This document shows, one piece after another, positions 12,491 to 23,599 of a DNA stretch of 64,000 bases (within the stretch, counting starts at the first letter, position 1; every line of letters begins with the position of its first letter). Origin of the DNA: Enoplolaimus lenunculus (lineage: Eukaryota; Nematoda; Enoplea; Enoplida; Thoracostomopsidae); contig JASANG010000413.1 in NCBI GenBank assembly GCA_030248215.1, forward strand, positions 1-64,000, given 5' to 3'. Below the pieces are notes generated by a model, which was given only the letters and a program-made list of their open reading frames with translations, did no database searches and was not told the DNA's origin. A program made the translations under genes and the position numbers.

Positions 12491-13560
12491 GTATACTTCG
12501 AAACCGTTGGCTTGAAATTTAAAATTAAACAAATTGATTTCGTATGACAAACATAAATTTACTCAGCCTATTTGGTGGTTTAGTTAAAACGTTTTTAGTC
12601 ATGTATATATAACAGTATATAGTTCATTTAAATTGTTTCAAGTTAAGCTTTGGGGTTGTTTTCAATTTCAACATCCATAGATTAAAAAGTAAATTTTGAA
12701 ATTATAAAAATGAATTTTTTTCGAGTTTTTTTCATATACGCGGCAAGCAATATATTTTTTCAAAGCCAAAATGTAACTTTTTTCAGTAACCATGATGATG
12801 ATGATATGAGTTGCGTAAAACTCAGAACTAGTCCCAATTAATGTTTTCAACTTTTGAGGGTAGGTAAACATTGACAAAAAGTCTTTTTTTCTTGACTCTC
12901 AATTCAATTGTTAAAATCTCTCTGAGACGCTTTGAAAAGTATATATAATACTGAGCGAGGGTGGGAGAGAAAAGAGACAAAAAATATTGACGGACAACAC
13001 TTTTATCTTGAGTGTATTTACCATTTGCGGTCTATTAAAATTGCTGAAGAGAGAGAAGATTTAACAATTTTGCGTAACGCTTTTTTGTGCAAAGTTTCTC
13101 AGTAAAAACTACGATTGAGAAGTATTTTATTAAAAAATTTCAAATCCAGTTTAAACGCAGAACTTAATAATTTTATTTATATTGGAAACGTCAAAATCGT
13201 TGACTATATTATGGTCTTCGCATATCGGTTATGCTTTTGGTTAACCAATGCGGTTCATATAAGTTTTCGCAATTTTAACGAGTTCATTTTTTTAAATACC
13301 ACAAAAAAGAAGTTTGTGTTTTTTTTAATTTTGACGAATAGTTTCCGTTGTTAATAATTTTAGCTCTTGCAGCAACTTAAAACGATGTTAGTGCCGCTGT
13401 GACGAAATTTGCATATTGTATGTTGCCATATGGGTATTGTTGTTTACTTTGCCCCCACAAAAATTTTTATAATATTGTACCAAACAAATCTGATCGTAAG
13501 TTTGGTTCAAATTGTACTGTTTGACTAGGGCTTTGGATTTGGACTGTGTTCTATGGTAAA
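12491..13560. other. AT-rich intergenic stretch
   Basis: No exon, RNA gene or clear repeat element was recognised; long A/T runs dominate. Confidence 0.4.
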
Positions 13561-13565
13561 TATTA

Positions 13566-13820
13566 ACCCTTTCTCACATGAAAATTTTCAATTTCATATT
13601 GCACTTTCAAGGCAAGATTCGATCCCCAGTCTCTCGGATGGGAAGCGTGTACGATGACCACTCAGCTATAGGAACTTGACGCTCGAGCCCGAGGGGGCTC
13701 TCACGTCTTGTAGAAATTTTGTATATAATTGTTAAACACTGCTCACAGTGTCTGTGTTGATTATATATTACTTGTATTTAGTTGCTCATAGTATACTCTA
13801 TGCGTTAAACAGTTATAGTC
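13566..13820 (-). mobile_element. tRNA-derived SINE-like repeat, copy 1
   Basis: Read on the minus strand it has TAGCTGAGTGGTCA (box A-like, about 13658-13671) and GGGGATCGAATC (box B-like, 13616-13627), starts about 44 nt apart as in a tRNA, with TTCCCAT where an anticodon loop would lie. The flanking acceptor arms do not pair well, so it is not a working tRNA gene. The same ~260-bp unit recurs at 17957-18228. Confidence 0.65.
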
Positions 13821-15218
13821 AGGGGCGTATCCAGAATGTCGCAGTGGGTAATGATCCAAAGTTGTTCGGCAAGGAAATCGAGCTTATAGGTACGAGTGCT
13901 TCTATCTTAAAAGACAACTCTGCCAAAGTGGTGTAATGTTGGGTCATAGGGATAACATAGCCTTCAACTAGTTTACATTGCGTGCTCAGCTTGTAATTTT
14001 TTTACATTTTGTGATTAAAATGGCAAAAAACAACACATAACTTAGGTTGAAAACATCTTTACATAAAACCAATGGGAGGGGAATTAAGCGAAAGTTGTAG
14101 TCAGAATTCCGTTTTAGAATAATATGCACCAAGTAGAAAGTGTTGGCAAGCCAGCGTAAGCGAATTAGAATAATACTGAGAACATTTAAGTAACCACGTG
14201 TTTTTTCAATAACCAATTGAAAGTTAATATGAAAATATCTGCATTTTTTGTACTTATTTTCGTACAAAATTTCAGTTTGGAGAATGTCTGTTTTGAGGAA
14301 GTGGTGCAAAAATCGTATACGCTTGGCCGATCAAAAATCATAGCAAAGGCAGATTAGTGAAAGAAAACGCGAGAGCAAGGTATAACCGAGAAGTTATGGA
14401 TGCTGATTTATCATTAAATTTTGATGCAAATTTTTTTATATTACGTGACTCCAACCAGGAGGAGCAAATCGTAATGGAGGTCAGTGAAGTCAGGGACTCA
14501 GGACCGGCGCGTTCAAGTTATGACGAGTGTTTCAAAAACGGAAATGTCCATTGAAACATATTTTTAGAGTTCGGACAGAATTGGTTTGTGAACCCATTTT
14601 GAGAGCGCGTAACGCAAATTAGCGTCCGGTCAGATCGCGATCCTCATCCGCGTTTACTGGTGAAAAACTACAAAATTCATCCAAAATGTTTAGAATTTCG
14701 GTGCATCTGCTACTTTTTTCAAAATTTTACAAAGCATGATGAATATTTGCATTCCTGAATTGTTTTGGCAGAAAAATCAACCATCTTTGAAAGATGTATA
14801 ACTCCAATATCCGTATCCGTTATTTTTACTATCCGTTTACACCTTGCTAGTGGGGTTTCAATCCCAATTACCACCCCCCACATCCGCCCTGGGCTAAACC
14901 TATCGCTGGTGTTGTTAATGCACAGAATCTGCAAAATCAGGCTCTGCTTGTGTGCAATCGATTCATATAAATGATATATATCTTGCACGCAGTTTTTAAC
15001 CATTGCTCTCAATTTGTTGTGCTTATTCGAAGCATATTTTTAGACTATTATTTTTTGCGTATCCCAATGCAAGCTTGTAGATTACACTGTTTGGTGCCTA
15101 ACGTTCGTTTGATTTTTAGCGTGTCGATTTTATTATAAATTGATATCTCGAAACTTCTGTGCAGTACTGAGACTGAACTCAACATAAAATTCTCAACATC
15201 TTGATTTTGCAATTTATA
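13821..15218. other. Intergenic stretch with a hAT-like end
   Basis: A single CAGGGGCGTATCCAG terminus, typical of hAT-like elements, starts at about 13822; I could not place its partner. The rest shows no supported gene. Confidence 0.35.
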
Positions 15219-15441
15219 CATTGCAAAAAATGGTGAGTCAAATTGACTCTCTCCGAAATAGGCTCTAAGGGACAACACAAACTGAGTCACATTCGACTCC
15301 GCCAGAGTCAAATTCGACTCACCGAGTGATTGATTCAGAGAATCGAACTTGACTCTTGCGGAGTCGAATTTTGACTCAGTTTGTGTACTCAGGAAAAGCC
15401 TATTTCGAAAAGAGTCAATTTGACTCACCATTTTTACAGTG
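15219..15441. mobile_element. Palindromic MITE rich in TGAGTCA sites, second copy
   Basis: Left end CATTGCAAAAAATGGTGAGT, right end CACCATTTTTACAGTG, TA on each side (15217-15218, 15442-15443). It matches 8997-9206 throughout with a small internal difference. About fifteen GAGTC/GACTC motifs. Confidence 0.85.
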
Positions 15442-15484
15442 TAGGGTTCTATAAAACAAAACCTCTTTCCAGTTATATGTTTAT

Positions 15485-16775
15485 ATGTTTTTGCTGTGTC
15501 GGGCGGGACAGCCGGGTCAACTTCGAGCGTGTGTTTTAGTTGGATCGGTCGGGACAGCCGGAACAGCTTCGAGCCTATGTTTATGCTGGGTCGGTCGGGA
15601 CAGCCGAGACAGCTTAGGGCTTATGTTTTTGCTGGGTCGGTCGGGACAGCCGGGACAGCTTCGAGCGTGTGTTTTCGATGGGTCGGTCTGGACAGCCGGG
15701 ACAGCTTCGAGCCTATGTTTTTGCTGGGTCGGGTGGGACAGCCGAGACAGCTTCGACCTATGTTTTTGCTGGGTCGGGTGGGATAGCCGGGACAGCTTCG
15801 AGCTTATGTTTTTCCTGGGTCGGTTGGGACAGCCGGATCAGCTTCGAGCCTGTTTTTGCTTGGTTGGGCGGGATAGCCGGGACAGCTTCGAGCGTGTGTT
15901 TTCGATGGGTCGGTCGGGACAGCCGGGACAGCTTCGACCCTATGTTTTCGCTGGGTCGGGTGGGACAGCCGGGAAAGCTTCGAGCCTATGTTTTAGTTGG
16001 GTCGGTCGGGACAGCCGGGACAGCTTCGAGCCTATGTTTATGCTGGGTCGGGTGGGACAGCCGAGACAGCTTCGAGCCTATGTTGTTGCTGGGTCGGGTG
16101 GGACAGCCGGGTCAGCTTCGAGCCTGTGTTTTCGATGGGTCGGTCGGGACAGCCGGGACACCTTCGACCCTTTATTTTTGCTGGGTCGGACGGGACAGCC
16201 GGGAAAGCTTCGAGCCTATGTTTTTGTTGTGTCGGGCGGGACAGCCGGGTCAACTTCGAGCGTGTGTTTTAGTTGGATCGGTCGGGACAGCCGGGACAGC
16301 TTCGAGACTATGTTTATGCTGGGTCGGTCGGGACAGCCGAGACAGCTTCGAGCGTGTATTTTCGTTGGTCGGTCGGGACAGCCGGAACAGCTTTGGGCGT
16401 GTATTTCGTTGGGTCGGTCGGGACAGCCGGGACAGCTTCGAGCGCGTGTTTTCGTTGGGTCGGTCGGACAGCTTCGAGCCTATGTTTTTGCTGGGTCGGG
16501 CGGGACAGCCGGTACAGCTTCGAGCATGTGTTTTTGCTGGGTCGATCGGGACAGCCGGGTCTGCTTCGAGCCTATGTTTTTGCTGGGTCGGGCGGGACAA
16601 CCGGGACAGCTTCAAGTGTATGCTTTTGTTTGGTCGGGCAGGACAGCCGAGACAACTTCAAGCGTTTGTTTGCGTGGGGTCGGTCGGGAAAGCAAAGACA
16701 ACTTTGACCCTATGCTTTTGCTGGATCGATCGGGACAACCGGGACAGCTGCAGTTTACTCTTGCGTTATGCAGTG
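15485..16775. repeat. 46-bp minisatellite, about 28 units
   Basis: Head-to-tail units of 46 bp centred on GTCGGGACAGCCGGGACAGC followed by TTCGAGCCTATGTTTTTGCTG. Units vary by single bases and a few are shortened. Because 46 is not a multiple of three, the same DNA is read in all three forward frames in turn and each stays open for hundreds of codons, giving a 46-residue repeat peptide. This explains the long frames (up to 434 codons). There is no start context, splice signal or domain that supports translation. Confidence 0.95.
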
Positions 16776-17254
16776 TACCTAACCTGTAAGTAGTGTAGAG
16801 GTAATGAAATTTTTGAGATCCATTAGTCGTCCGCTTCTTTAAGATATATTTTTGCAAAATATAAATAACAGTGATCTATCATTCCTGTTTGCAACGATGT
16901 AGCGATTTTTAAGGCTTAGCTGTTTGAAAATGTACTTGAATCACAATAACAGTGTTTAATACAATTTCAACATATACGTAAGTTGTCTAGTGTGTGTTGT
17001 TTGAGGACACAATAAAAGACAACTTCCTGAGATAAAACGTTCCATCCTTTACATAGCCAACTTTTTAAATTACGTTCTCAGGGGGCACCTCCCGCAACAT
17101 TAAGAGACCCTAAGCAGGACGGGGGGCTGCCGCCCCCCAACCCCCCCCCCCCGCACTAAGCGGTTCTCACACTAAGCTGCAAAGAAAAAGTAAAAAAATT
17201 AAAAAAAATTTGCTCAAACAATGAATTGCTTTATGTGGGGTTTTGGAGCTGTCC

Positions 17255-17360
17255 TAGTTGTAAAACCGACCCAGCAAAAATACGGGCTAGAAGCTGTCCC
17301 GACCGACCCATAACAAACAGGTTGAAGCTGTCCCGACCAACCCAGCAAAAACATTTCGTT
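17255..17360 (-). repeat. Inverted stray units of the 46-bp minisatellite
   Basis: GAAGCTGTCCCGACCGACCC and GAAGCTGTCCCGACCAACCC followed by CAGCAAAAAC are the reverse complement of the array core, 480-600 bp beyond its end. Confidence 0.75.
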
Positions 17361-17420
17361 CGACGCCCCTCAGAGTAACATGGGCCAAATTTTTTGTTAA
17401 AAACTTAGACAAATTATTTA

Positions 17421-17700
17421 CCATTCGACGCAGCCTGCGTAGCTGAGTCAAATTGTATTAAATTTACCACCGCTGCCAACGATTTGTGACCAGGCCCGCA
17501 GCCAGCTCACCATACTAGGGGGCTAATAATTTTTAGGAGGGGCATTCGAGGGTTTTTAGTGACTTGCAAACGGTTGAAAATTTCCTGGGGGGTGGCAAAA
17601 TTTTTCTGGGGGCAGGCTGAGCCCACCTGCCCCCCCCTCCTTGGCTACGAGCCCGTTTGCGACGGCGCCAAATTATTTATTTGACCATAATTCTGGCGGA
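17421..17700. repeat. CATTCGACGCAGC-family repeat split by a MITE
   Basis: Starts CATTCGACGCAGCCTGCGTAG like 45558 onward. Its middle (GCCAACGATTTGTGAC) is interrupted by the element at 17491-17655 and resumes with GCGACGGCGCCAAATTATTT. The right part runs into another MITE at about 17708. Confidence 0.6.
17491..17655. mobile_element. GTAGCCAGC-family MITE with 8-bp target duplication
   Basis: 165 bp from CAGGCCCGCAGCCAGC to GGCTACGAGCCCG, flanked by TTTGTGAC and TTTGCGAC (7 of 8 match), as expected of hAT-like elements. The interior has GGGGGCTAATAATTTTTAGG and GAAAATTTCCTGGGG blocks shared with 22207-22378, 41772-41923, ~35190-35345, ~50870-51035 and ~51890-52030. Confidence 0.75.
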
Positions 17701-17707
17701 GGGCTGG

Positions 17708-17806
17708 TTGAAACAAAATAACCGTCCGCAACCAAATAACAAGAGGGGGTACCCTCTGAAGAGGACAAATAAATATCAGTCCCCGCTCATATTCGGATCA
17801 CTACAG
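17708..17806. mobile_element. Half copy of the TA-flanked CTGTAGTGACCC MITE
   Basis: Matches the right end of 29250-29689 (AATAACAAGAGGGGGTACC, AAATAAATATCAGTCCCC, ATTCGGATCACTACAG) with TA following. The left half is absent. Confidence 0.65.
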
Positions 17807-17808
17807 TA

Positions 17809-17916
17809 TATGCCTATTTAAGCCTAAGCGTAAGCAAAAAAGTTAGTCTAAAGCTTAAACTGACTCTATTACAACCCCGCCGGGAAACGATCCGGCCTTG
17901 TTCTATACATGTGCCA
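17809..17916. mobile_element. TTAGGC-bearing MITE, right part
   Basis: AAGCCTAAGCGTAAGC, then AGTCTAAAGCTTAAACTG and CGGCCTTGTTCTATACATG, matching 24680-24787. The left end is replaced by the neighbouring element. Confidence 0.6.
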
Positions 17917-17956
17917 AGTTTTGCAAAACTTACAGCAGCATTATTGTAACGAGTTT

Positions 17957-18228
17957 TACCCTTTCTCACATGAATATTTTTAATTTCATATGAGATGTAA
18001 AATTTCAAGGTAAAATTCGATCCCCAGTCTCAGGGGTGGGGGGCGTTTACGATGACCACTGAGCTATAGGAGCTTGACGCTCGAGCCCAAATAGGCTCAC
18101 ATGTCGTTTGGAGAATTTGCACTGCGCATATATGCTATAAATGGTGAACACTGCTCACAGTGTGTGTATTGCTCTTTACATTATTGTATTGAGTTGCTCA
18201 TAGTATACTTTATGAGTGAAACGGTTAA
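17957..18228 (-). mobile_element. tRNA-derived SINE-like repeat, copy 2
   Basis: Same unit as 13566-13820. On the minus strand it shows TAGCTCAGTGGTCATCG (box A-like) and GGGGATCGAATT (box B-like), with the shared stretches GGGCTCGAGCGTCAAGC and GAGCAACTCAATAC upstream of them. Confidence 0.65.
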
Positions 18229-18419
18229 TGAAGAATTACGAAGCCCATATAAGAAATCGCCATTAAAAATCTAAACAAAACGCTTTCTGGTTATAGGTAT
18301 TTCTATTGAAATGAGAAATATATATTTTATAGACTGTATTCCGGCACAATATATATAATTTATTCAAGTTTTTAATTGGCTAAAACTCTGGCGAACATTT
18401 AATCTGTATAAATAAAGTT

Positions 18420-18518
18420 ATGGTTCATTCTGCAGCGTCTTTGACGACTCTGGATCCAATTCTAGACAGTCGACAGTTTTTGAATAAGCTTAACTCTGGA
18501 AGAAAGTACTATTGTAAG
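18420..18518 (+). other. Possible short first coding exon
   Basis: An ATG after TAAATAAAGTT opens 33 codons (MVHSAASLTTLDPILDSRQF then LNKLNSGRKYYCK) and ends at AAG|GTAAGG, a good phase-0 donor. Short open stretches before a donor arise by chance, so this is only a candidate. It could pair with the open segment at 20483-20643, or with the phase-0 acceptor at 56277 across a very long intron. No homology is recognised. Confidence 0.17.
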
Positions 18519-18616
18519 GTAAGGATGATCGTGTTGTTCATTTTCAGATATTTCTTACAGGTAGGCACAAGTCTGCTGAACAAGAGGCACCTGGACATAT
18601 GTCTTCAGGGCGAATG

Positions 18617-18925
18617 GTCGTCTGGTGAAATGGCCGCCTGCACAAAAGGCCGCCTGGACAAAAGGCGGCCGGATAAAAGATCGGCTGGAGAAAAGTTCGA
18701 CCGGACAACAGACCACTAGACAAACTGACCTTTTGTTCAGACGGCCTTTTGTACAGGCGGCTTCTTGTCTAGGTTGGCCTTTGTCCGGACGGCCTTTTGT
18801 CCGAACGGCCTTTTGTCCGGCGGCCATCTGTCCAAACGGCCTTTTGTCCGGCGGCCATCTGTCCGGACGGCCTTTTGTCCGGCGGCCATCTGTCCGGACG
18901 GCTTTTTGTCCGACAGTGATCAGTC
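18617..18925. repeat. Inverted array of GGACAAAAGGCCG units
   Basis: The left part repeats GGACAAAAGGCGGCC-like 15-16-bp units; the right part repeats their complement (GGCCTTTTGTCCGGAC), with a 31-bp higher-order unit adding GGCCATCTGTCC. Forward and reverse frames stay open here because of the repeat, not because of a gene. It resembles the subterminal repeats of some DNA transposons; family not assigned. Confidence 0.7.
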
Positions 18926-18959
18926 CGTCGGCCACTTTTCAGGTTGCCTTCTAATCGGT

Positions 18960-20040
18960 AACCGCGTGGTACATTATGGTGAAAAAACCCGTGGGCGAAG
19001 CGAGCCACCAGTAGCCACACACAAACTTGTGATAAATATTAATACAAAAAATGGGTTTTGATCCTTGTTGGGGGCCTTAGGTGGTTGGGATGGTGCTGGC
19101 GCATCAACGTCAACGATGAACTTTACATACATCCCGTTAAGCATGAACACGTTACGTACAAAACTCACTAGCGTAAAGTGAGTTCCATATATTCTTTTGC
19201 TGTCAAAGTGTTCATAGAACGGGATCAGAAAAGTTAACTACAAGAAATAGAGCATAATGGCTTAAAAAGATTGGGCATAATTTTTCAATTTATATTCAAA
19301 TTAGCGTCATTTGTATAATTCTTGTCAAAATTTACGCATAAAATTTGTAAATATCACCGATTTTATCGCGACGTTTAGGAAACTTTCGATATATATTTAA
19401 ATGAAATTTGAAGACAACAAAATGTGCAGATATAAAACGTTAAAACTTTGGCACCCAACGGCGTTAGCTCGTTTTATTAGCATGACATCATAATTTAAAA
19501 CTGAAAATGCTCACCTATGCATGCTACCATCACAGGCAACAGCTAACTTTAAATATGCAATACACCAGCGGCAAATCTGAATTGCATTTTGTTGTTTTAT
19601 AAATTGACCATTGCCCATTTACGTTTCCGTTTTACAAGAAAAATTTTAACGTAGGAACCGTACGGCTTTGTCACAAAAAGTGAATTTTGACCGAATTTTA
19701 GCAAAAATTTACTCAAATTTGCATAACTATTAACGTTAACGTCGAACTAATAATTTATTGTCTCATGTTCTGTTTATACTCAAATGTTTTTATTGTTTTA
19801 TTATTGACTCTTTTCGGGCAAAACGTTGAAAAAATTAATGAGAAGTACTACGCCGACAGAACGAAGTGAAAAATATACTTCATGAGTCTTGCTTGACTTT
19901 GGAGAGGGAGTTTCAGTTTTCGCAGCAGCAATGTTATTTTTATGAAAAATTTAGCACAAACAGCAGCGTTTTTTGTTTTTACGTTTCAAAATTTTTACTT
20001 ATTGAAATTTATATTTTTTGATATTTTTACTAGTAACGCC
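18960..20040. other. AT-rich intergenic stretch
   Basis: No gene, RNA or clear repeat recognised. Confidence 0.4.
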
Positions 20041-20046
20041 GTTGTA

Positions 20047-20455
20047 AAGTAGTGATCCGATTAATAGGGGCTTCCCATTTCGAGTCCCAATCAATAGGAG
20101 TCCGTTTCCCTAATAGGAGTCATTAAGCGGAAAGAGTCCCTAAACCCTAATTAGAGGCCATAAATGTCCAGGTATGCCAAATTGTAGAGCATAAATGCCT
20201 CTAGCACCAAAATACACTTGAGTTCAAAACTTTAAAGCATGTTTAGTGTGAAGTACATTCTTAAGTATAACCTCGTATTATCGCTTACACTTTTGATACA
20301 AGACAAATAAACGTTTAATTAATGCAACGGATATTTGCAATACCGTACATATATCAGTAACGAAGGGTGAGTTTAAAATAATGACAGTCCGTAACCGAAT
20401 AACAGGGGGTAGCCTCTGGAGAGGGGCCAACCCCCTCTTTATTCGGGTCATACAG
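20047..20455. mobile_element. TA-flanked CTGTAGTGACCC MITE, full copy
   Basis: From AAGTAGTGATCCG to CGGGTCATACAG, flanked by TA (20045-20046, 20456-20457). Shares GAGTCCCTAAACCCTAATTA and AATAAACGTTTAATTAATGC-type blocks with 29250-29689. Confidence 0.8.
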
Positions 20456-20482
20456 TACATGGAATGTATACATTTGAAACAG

Positions 20483-20643
20483 CCTATCCGCACTGGTGGC
20501 ACCAGCATTCTTGCGGAGAAGGCGGGCCTTAAGACTTATCAAGCGGGCATCACTAAGCTTTTCATACTAACAACCTATAGCTGTCCACAAACCTCTTCCT
20601 GGAAACAGTCGCTAGACCGGTCCCACACCATCTCGAGTGGCCT
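20483..20643 (+). other. Possible internal exon
   Basis: A 161-base stretch between CAG (20480-20482) and GTAAGTAT (20644) with less A/T than its surroundings and one open frame beginning PIRTGGTSILAEKAGLKTYQ. The pyrimidine tract before the acceptor is poor. The frame is compatible with the candidate exon at 18420-18518. No family recognised; may be repeat-derived. Confidence 0.17.
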
Positions 20644-20655
20644 GTAAGTATCATT

Positions 20656-21619
20656 AATTTCACGTCTGGAAGAAACCATTTGTATTTTAGAGTCCAGCAG
20701 TGCAAAGTCAACGGTTCGTAGTTGAACTTTTACAAGGATTGTTTTTTTAGATTTTTTAATGATTTCTTTGTTTATTGAACTAAAATAGAAAGTTTTTGTT
20801 TACAAAAATGAACTTTTGTGTTTCTGTCCTGAGGAAAGACAATAGCAGAGCAGCCGTGATTTTAGCGTTCTGCTTCGCCCATGTATATCAAGTTAGAAAA
20901 TTTTGTATAAAAAATTTTATGAAAAAATCGTAAGGTGCCTGCTGCCTTAGAAATTTATCAAATTAGCATTTGGCTTATCGCTCGGTGTCTGCTGGAGGTA
21001 TCGCCTTTCATTATTGCATCAACGCATATGTGGTCCTTATTATTGACGGATCAGCTGTTGCGCCGCTGTCGTGAGATGCTGTATTTTGAGACGTTTCGCC
21101 TTTTCCCAGTTTATCCGCTTTTTTTCGTTAGGGCAACCTTTACTTGATAGGGTACAAACGATTTAGGCGAGTTTTATCTTTTGTCGTTCGATCTGATGTA
21201 ATTGGTTGATTGATTACACAAGCGTGTGTGAACTTTGAACCCACAAAAAGCAACCCAGATACAGTGACACTATGTCAAAATTTGGTCAGGATAAGTGGCG
21301 TAGCAACCCTGAGCCGATTTTTGCGATAAGAAAAGTATTTATGTGAGCCAAAAATAGTAGAAAAATTATATTAAAAATGGCAAACCTTAATGTTTAAAAT
21401 TACACTTAAATTCTCGCGTGGTTCGCTTGCAAGATTTCTTCCATACCATTATTGTGCCCTCGCGTAGGTGCCCCCGTTTTCAGATCAGCGGCTGCGTCAG
21501 CGGTTACAATTCAAAATAGACATTGCGCTCAGCCTGTGGTGTCAAAGAATTGGATCAGTGGCGGATTGACAATTTTGCGTTTCGATGATACTTTTGGTGT
21601 TCAGAAATATGACTTTAAA
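20656..21619. other. Intergenic stretch
   Basis: No supported gene; one 70-codon frame near 20935 lacks an ATG and domain. Confidence 0.35.
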
Positions 21620-21721
21620 GTAACTTCGACTCCGCCAGAGTCAACAACTTGACTCACAGTTGTGTAGTCCTGTGGAGCCTATTTCGGAGAGAGTCAATTT
21701 GACTCACCATTTTTTGCAGTG
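21620..21721. mobile_element. Right half of the TGAGTCA-rich palindromic MITE
   Basis: TTCGACTCCGCCAGAGTC through CACCATTTTTTGCAGTG, then TA. The left arm is missing. Confidence 0.75.
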
Positions 21722-22206
21722 TAACAAATTGAAATCGTTAGATGATATGTAGGTGTCGCAAAATTTTCAGAACAACGCCGGTGGGGGTGTATATCCCACC
21801 CTGAGTTAGCCAGTAAATTTGACCTGCACATCACTATTAAGCGTAATCGGAGCCGGGTCAATGTGTCTGTGCAGGCCGCACAAGTGAGTTGTTTTTAATT
21901 AATCAAACCCGAATTTCAAACATAGCAGTTCTGCAGTTACAATGCAAATCCACTGCGTCGCATTGCAGAAACATATGTTTTAAAAGTTGCAAATAATATA
22001 AATATTTTGACACGGTAAATTGATACGAGTAAATGTGATGCTTTACAGATTTTAAATTTTATTAAATTCTAACAGCATCCAGCGGGGCAGAATCTGGAAC
22101 TACTTTGGTTTTTTTATTCCAGCCAAAAATTCACATTCAACTTTGCTGTTATGTTGAATTTTTATTTAGAAAGATCCGGAATGCACGAGTTTTTCCTACC
22201 AGGTCT

Positions 22207-22378
22207 CGGGCCCGTAGACAAAGGGGATCGGGCAGTGAAGCTCAACCACCCCTTGGAAAATTTTGGCCTCACCTAGCAAATTTTTGACCTTGCTTGCAAG
22301 TCACCCAAAAATCCTTGAATGGCCCTCCTAAAAATTTTTAGCCATCCCTAGCATGGTCAGCTAGCTACGGGCCTCCTG
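22207..22378. mobile_element. GTAGCCAGC-family MITE with perfect 8-bp target duplication
   Basis: 172 bp from CGGGCCCGTAGAC to GCTACGGGCCTCCTG with CCAGGTCT repeated exactly at 22199-22206 and 22379-22386. It is the reverse orientation of 17491-17655. Confidence 0.85.
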
Positions 22379-22757
22379 CCAGGTCTATGCCTTTAGTTTC
22401 AGCCTAAAAGCTAACCTAAAATCCAGTACAGATTTAATCAATTTTTTGGTGATATTTTACGTCTTTGTGTCGCGCTTTCCTAATTGGTTTCGAGACTAAA
22501 TTCACAGTTTTCTTTTAGGTCTTTAAAATGTTTGGCAGTTTGCGTGTCACTGTTACTCTGCTATAGAACTTCAATTTGGAGTCTTTGTTGGTGGAATTTT
22601 TGACATTTCTGTATATTGCGGCGGTTCTGGAAATGTCTATGTGAAGTTTTACCGGTGAGCAAATTTTAAATGGTGGTCTCACCGATGGGACTTACGATCA
22701 TGAAAAACCCAAATGTGTAAAAATGTTAAAAATCAAACCATTTTTCGGCAAATACAG

Positions 22758-22934
22758 TCGTATCCGAGCCACCCTTTCCGAACATGGGAGACGAAGAACC
22801 CGAGAACCCTTCTAAGATCCCAGCAGCTGATCCTAAGACGTGGATCACATACATGGGGTGCAATATATAGCTTTTGAACGCATACAATCGTTTGAAGGGG
22901 TTTATTGTCCCTTTCAGACTCCTGTGCTGGCCCC
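22758..22934 (+). other. Possible small exon(s) with strong splice signals
   Basis: An ATG at 22784 opens MGDEEPENPSKIPAADPKTW then ITYMGCNI before a stop at 22868-22870, in a less AT-rich patch after AATACAG. Further on, GTCCCTTTCAG (ending 22917) and CCCC|GTAAGTATT (22935) are a good acceptor and donor only 17 bases apart. The segment may be a microexon or chance. No homology recognised. Confidence 0.15.
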
Positions 22935-23599
22935 GTAAGTATTTACACAGAGTTTTTGCAACCTATAGTGGAAAATATAAAGTGATAGCGATTTATGTGA
23001 TGTGCATTTGGTACTTTTAACGCAAACCAGGCTCAACTTCTGTAAATGAAACATCTCTATGGTTTTAAAGCCCACCAAAACAGGCTAAATTATTGCAAAA
23101 GGTCAGGAGGTTAACAGAACAGCGACGAGCTGGTGGAATTTGATTTAATTGTAACGTTGGTCGTGTTTATGCTTATATATGACAGCCGACGATTCGAATG
23201 CTTTTGACGTTTAACGAACATATTTACACATTTGATTCTGTGGAATTCGCCTATTTTGACTTGTGTGTGGCATTTAATCGCCGTGGTATATTTTTGGTTT
23301 TCGTTGTCATTGCACTTTTAAAGATCGTTTGACACTTGTCTTAATATTTCTTTTACTAACTGTAGATGCAGAAAATTCTAATTAATTTTCTATTGCAAAC
23401 CGTTAATAGCGTCGAGTTTTCTTTTATCTGTCGACCAAAATTTTTAAAGAATCGTAAATGGTTTAAATGTGAATAAAAATTTCTGGTTGGGTTTGCGGTT
23501 GCGACGATATTATATACATTGTTCAAAATAGCTACTAAAAATTGGTCACGCTAAATTTTATAGTGGATCGACTCAGATAATTTGACCAGTGTTACTTTT

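Noticed and set aside
13600-13680. A genuine tRNA gene on the minus strand
   Set aside because: Box A and B-like motifs are present, but the acceptor stem does not pair and the same unit recurs with divergence, so it is a SINE-like relic.
15485-16793. Open frames of 434, 374 and 144 codons read as a repeat protein gene
   Set aside because: The frames arise because a 46-bp tandem unit has no stop in any forward phase; all three frames are open at once, with no start context, splice signals or domain.
18555-19061. Arg/Pro-rich overlapping frames on both strands
   Set aside because: Explained by the GGACAAAAGGCC inverted array.
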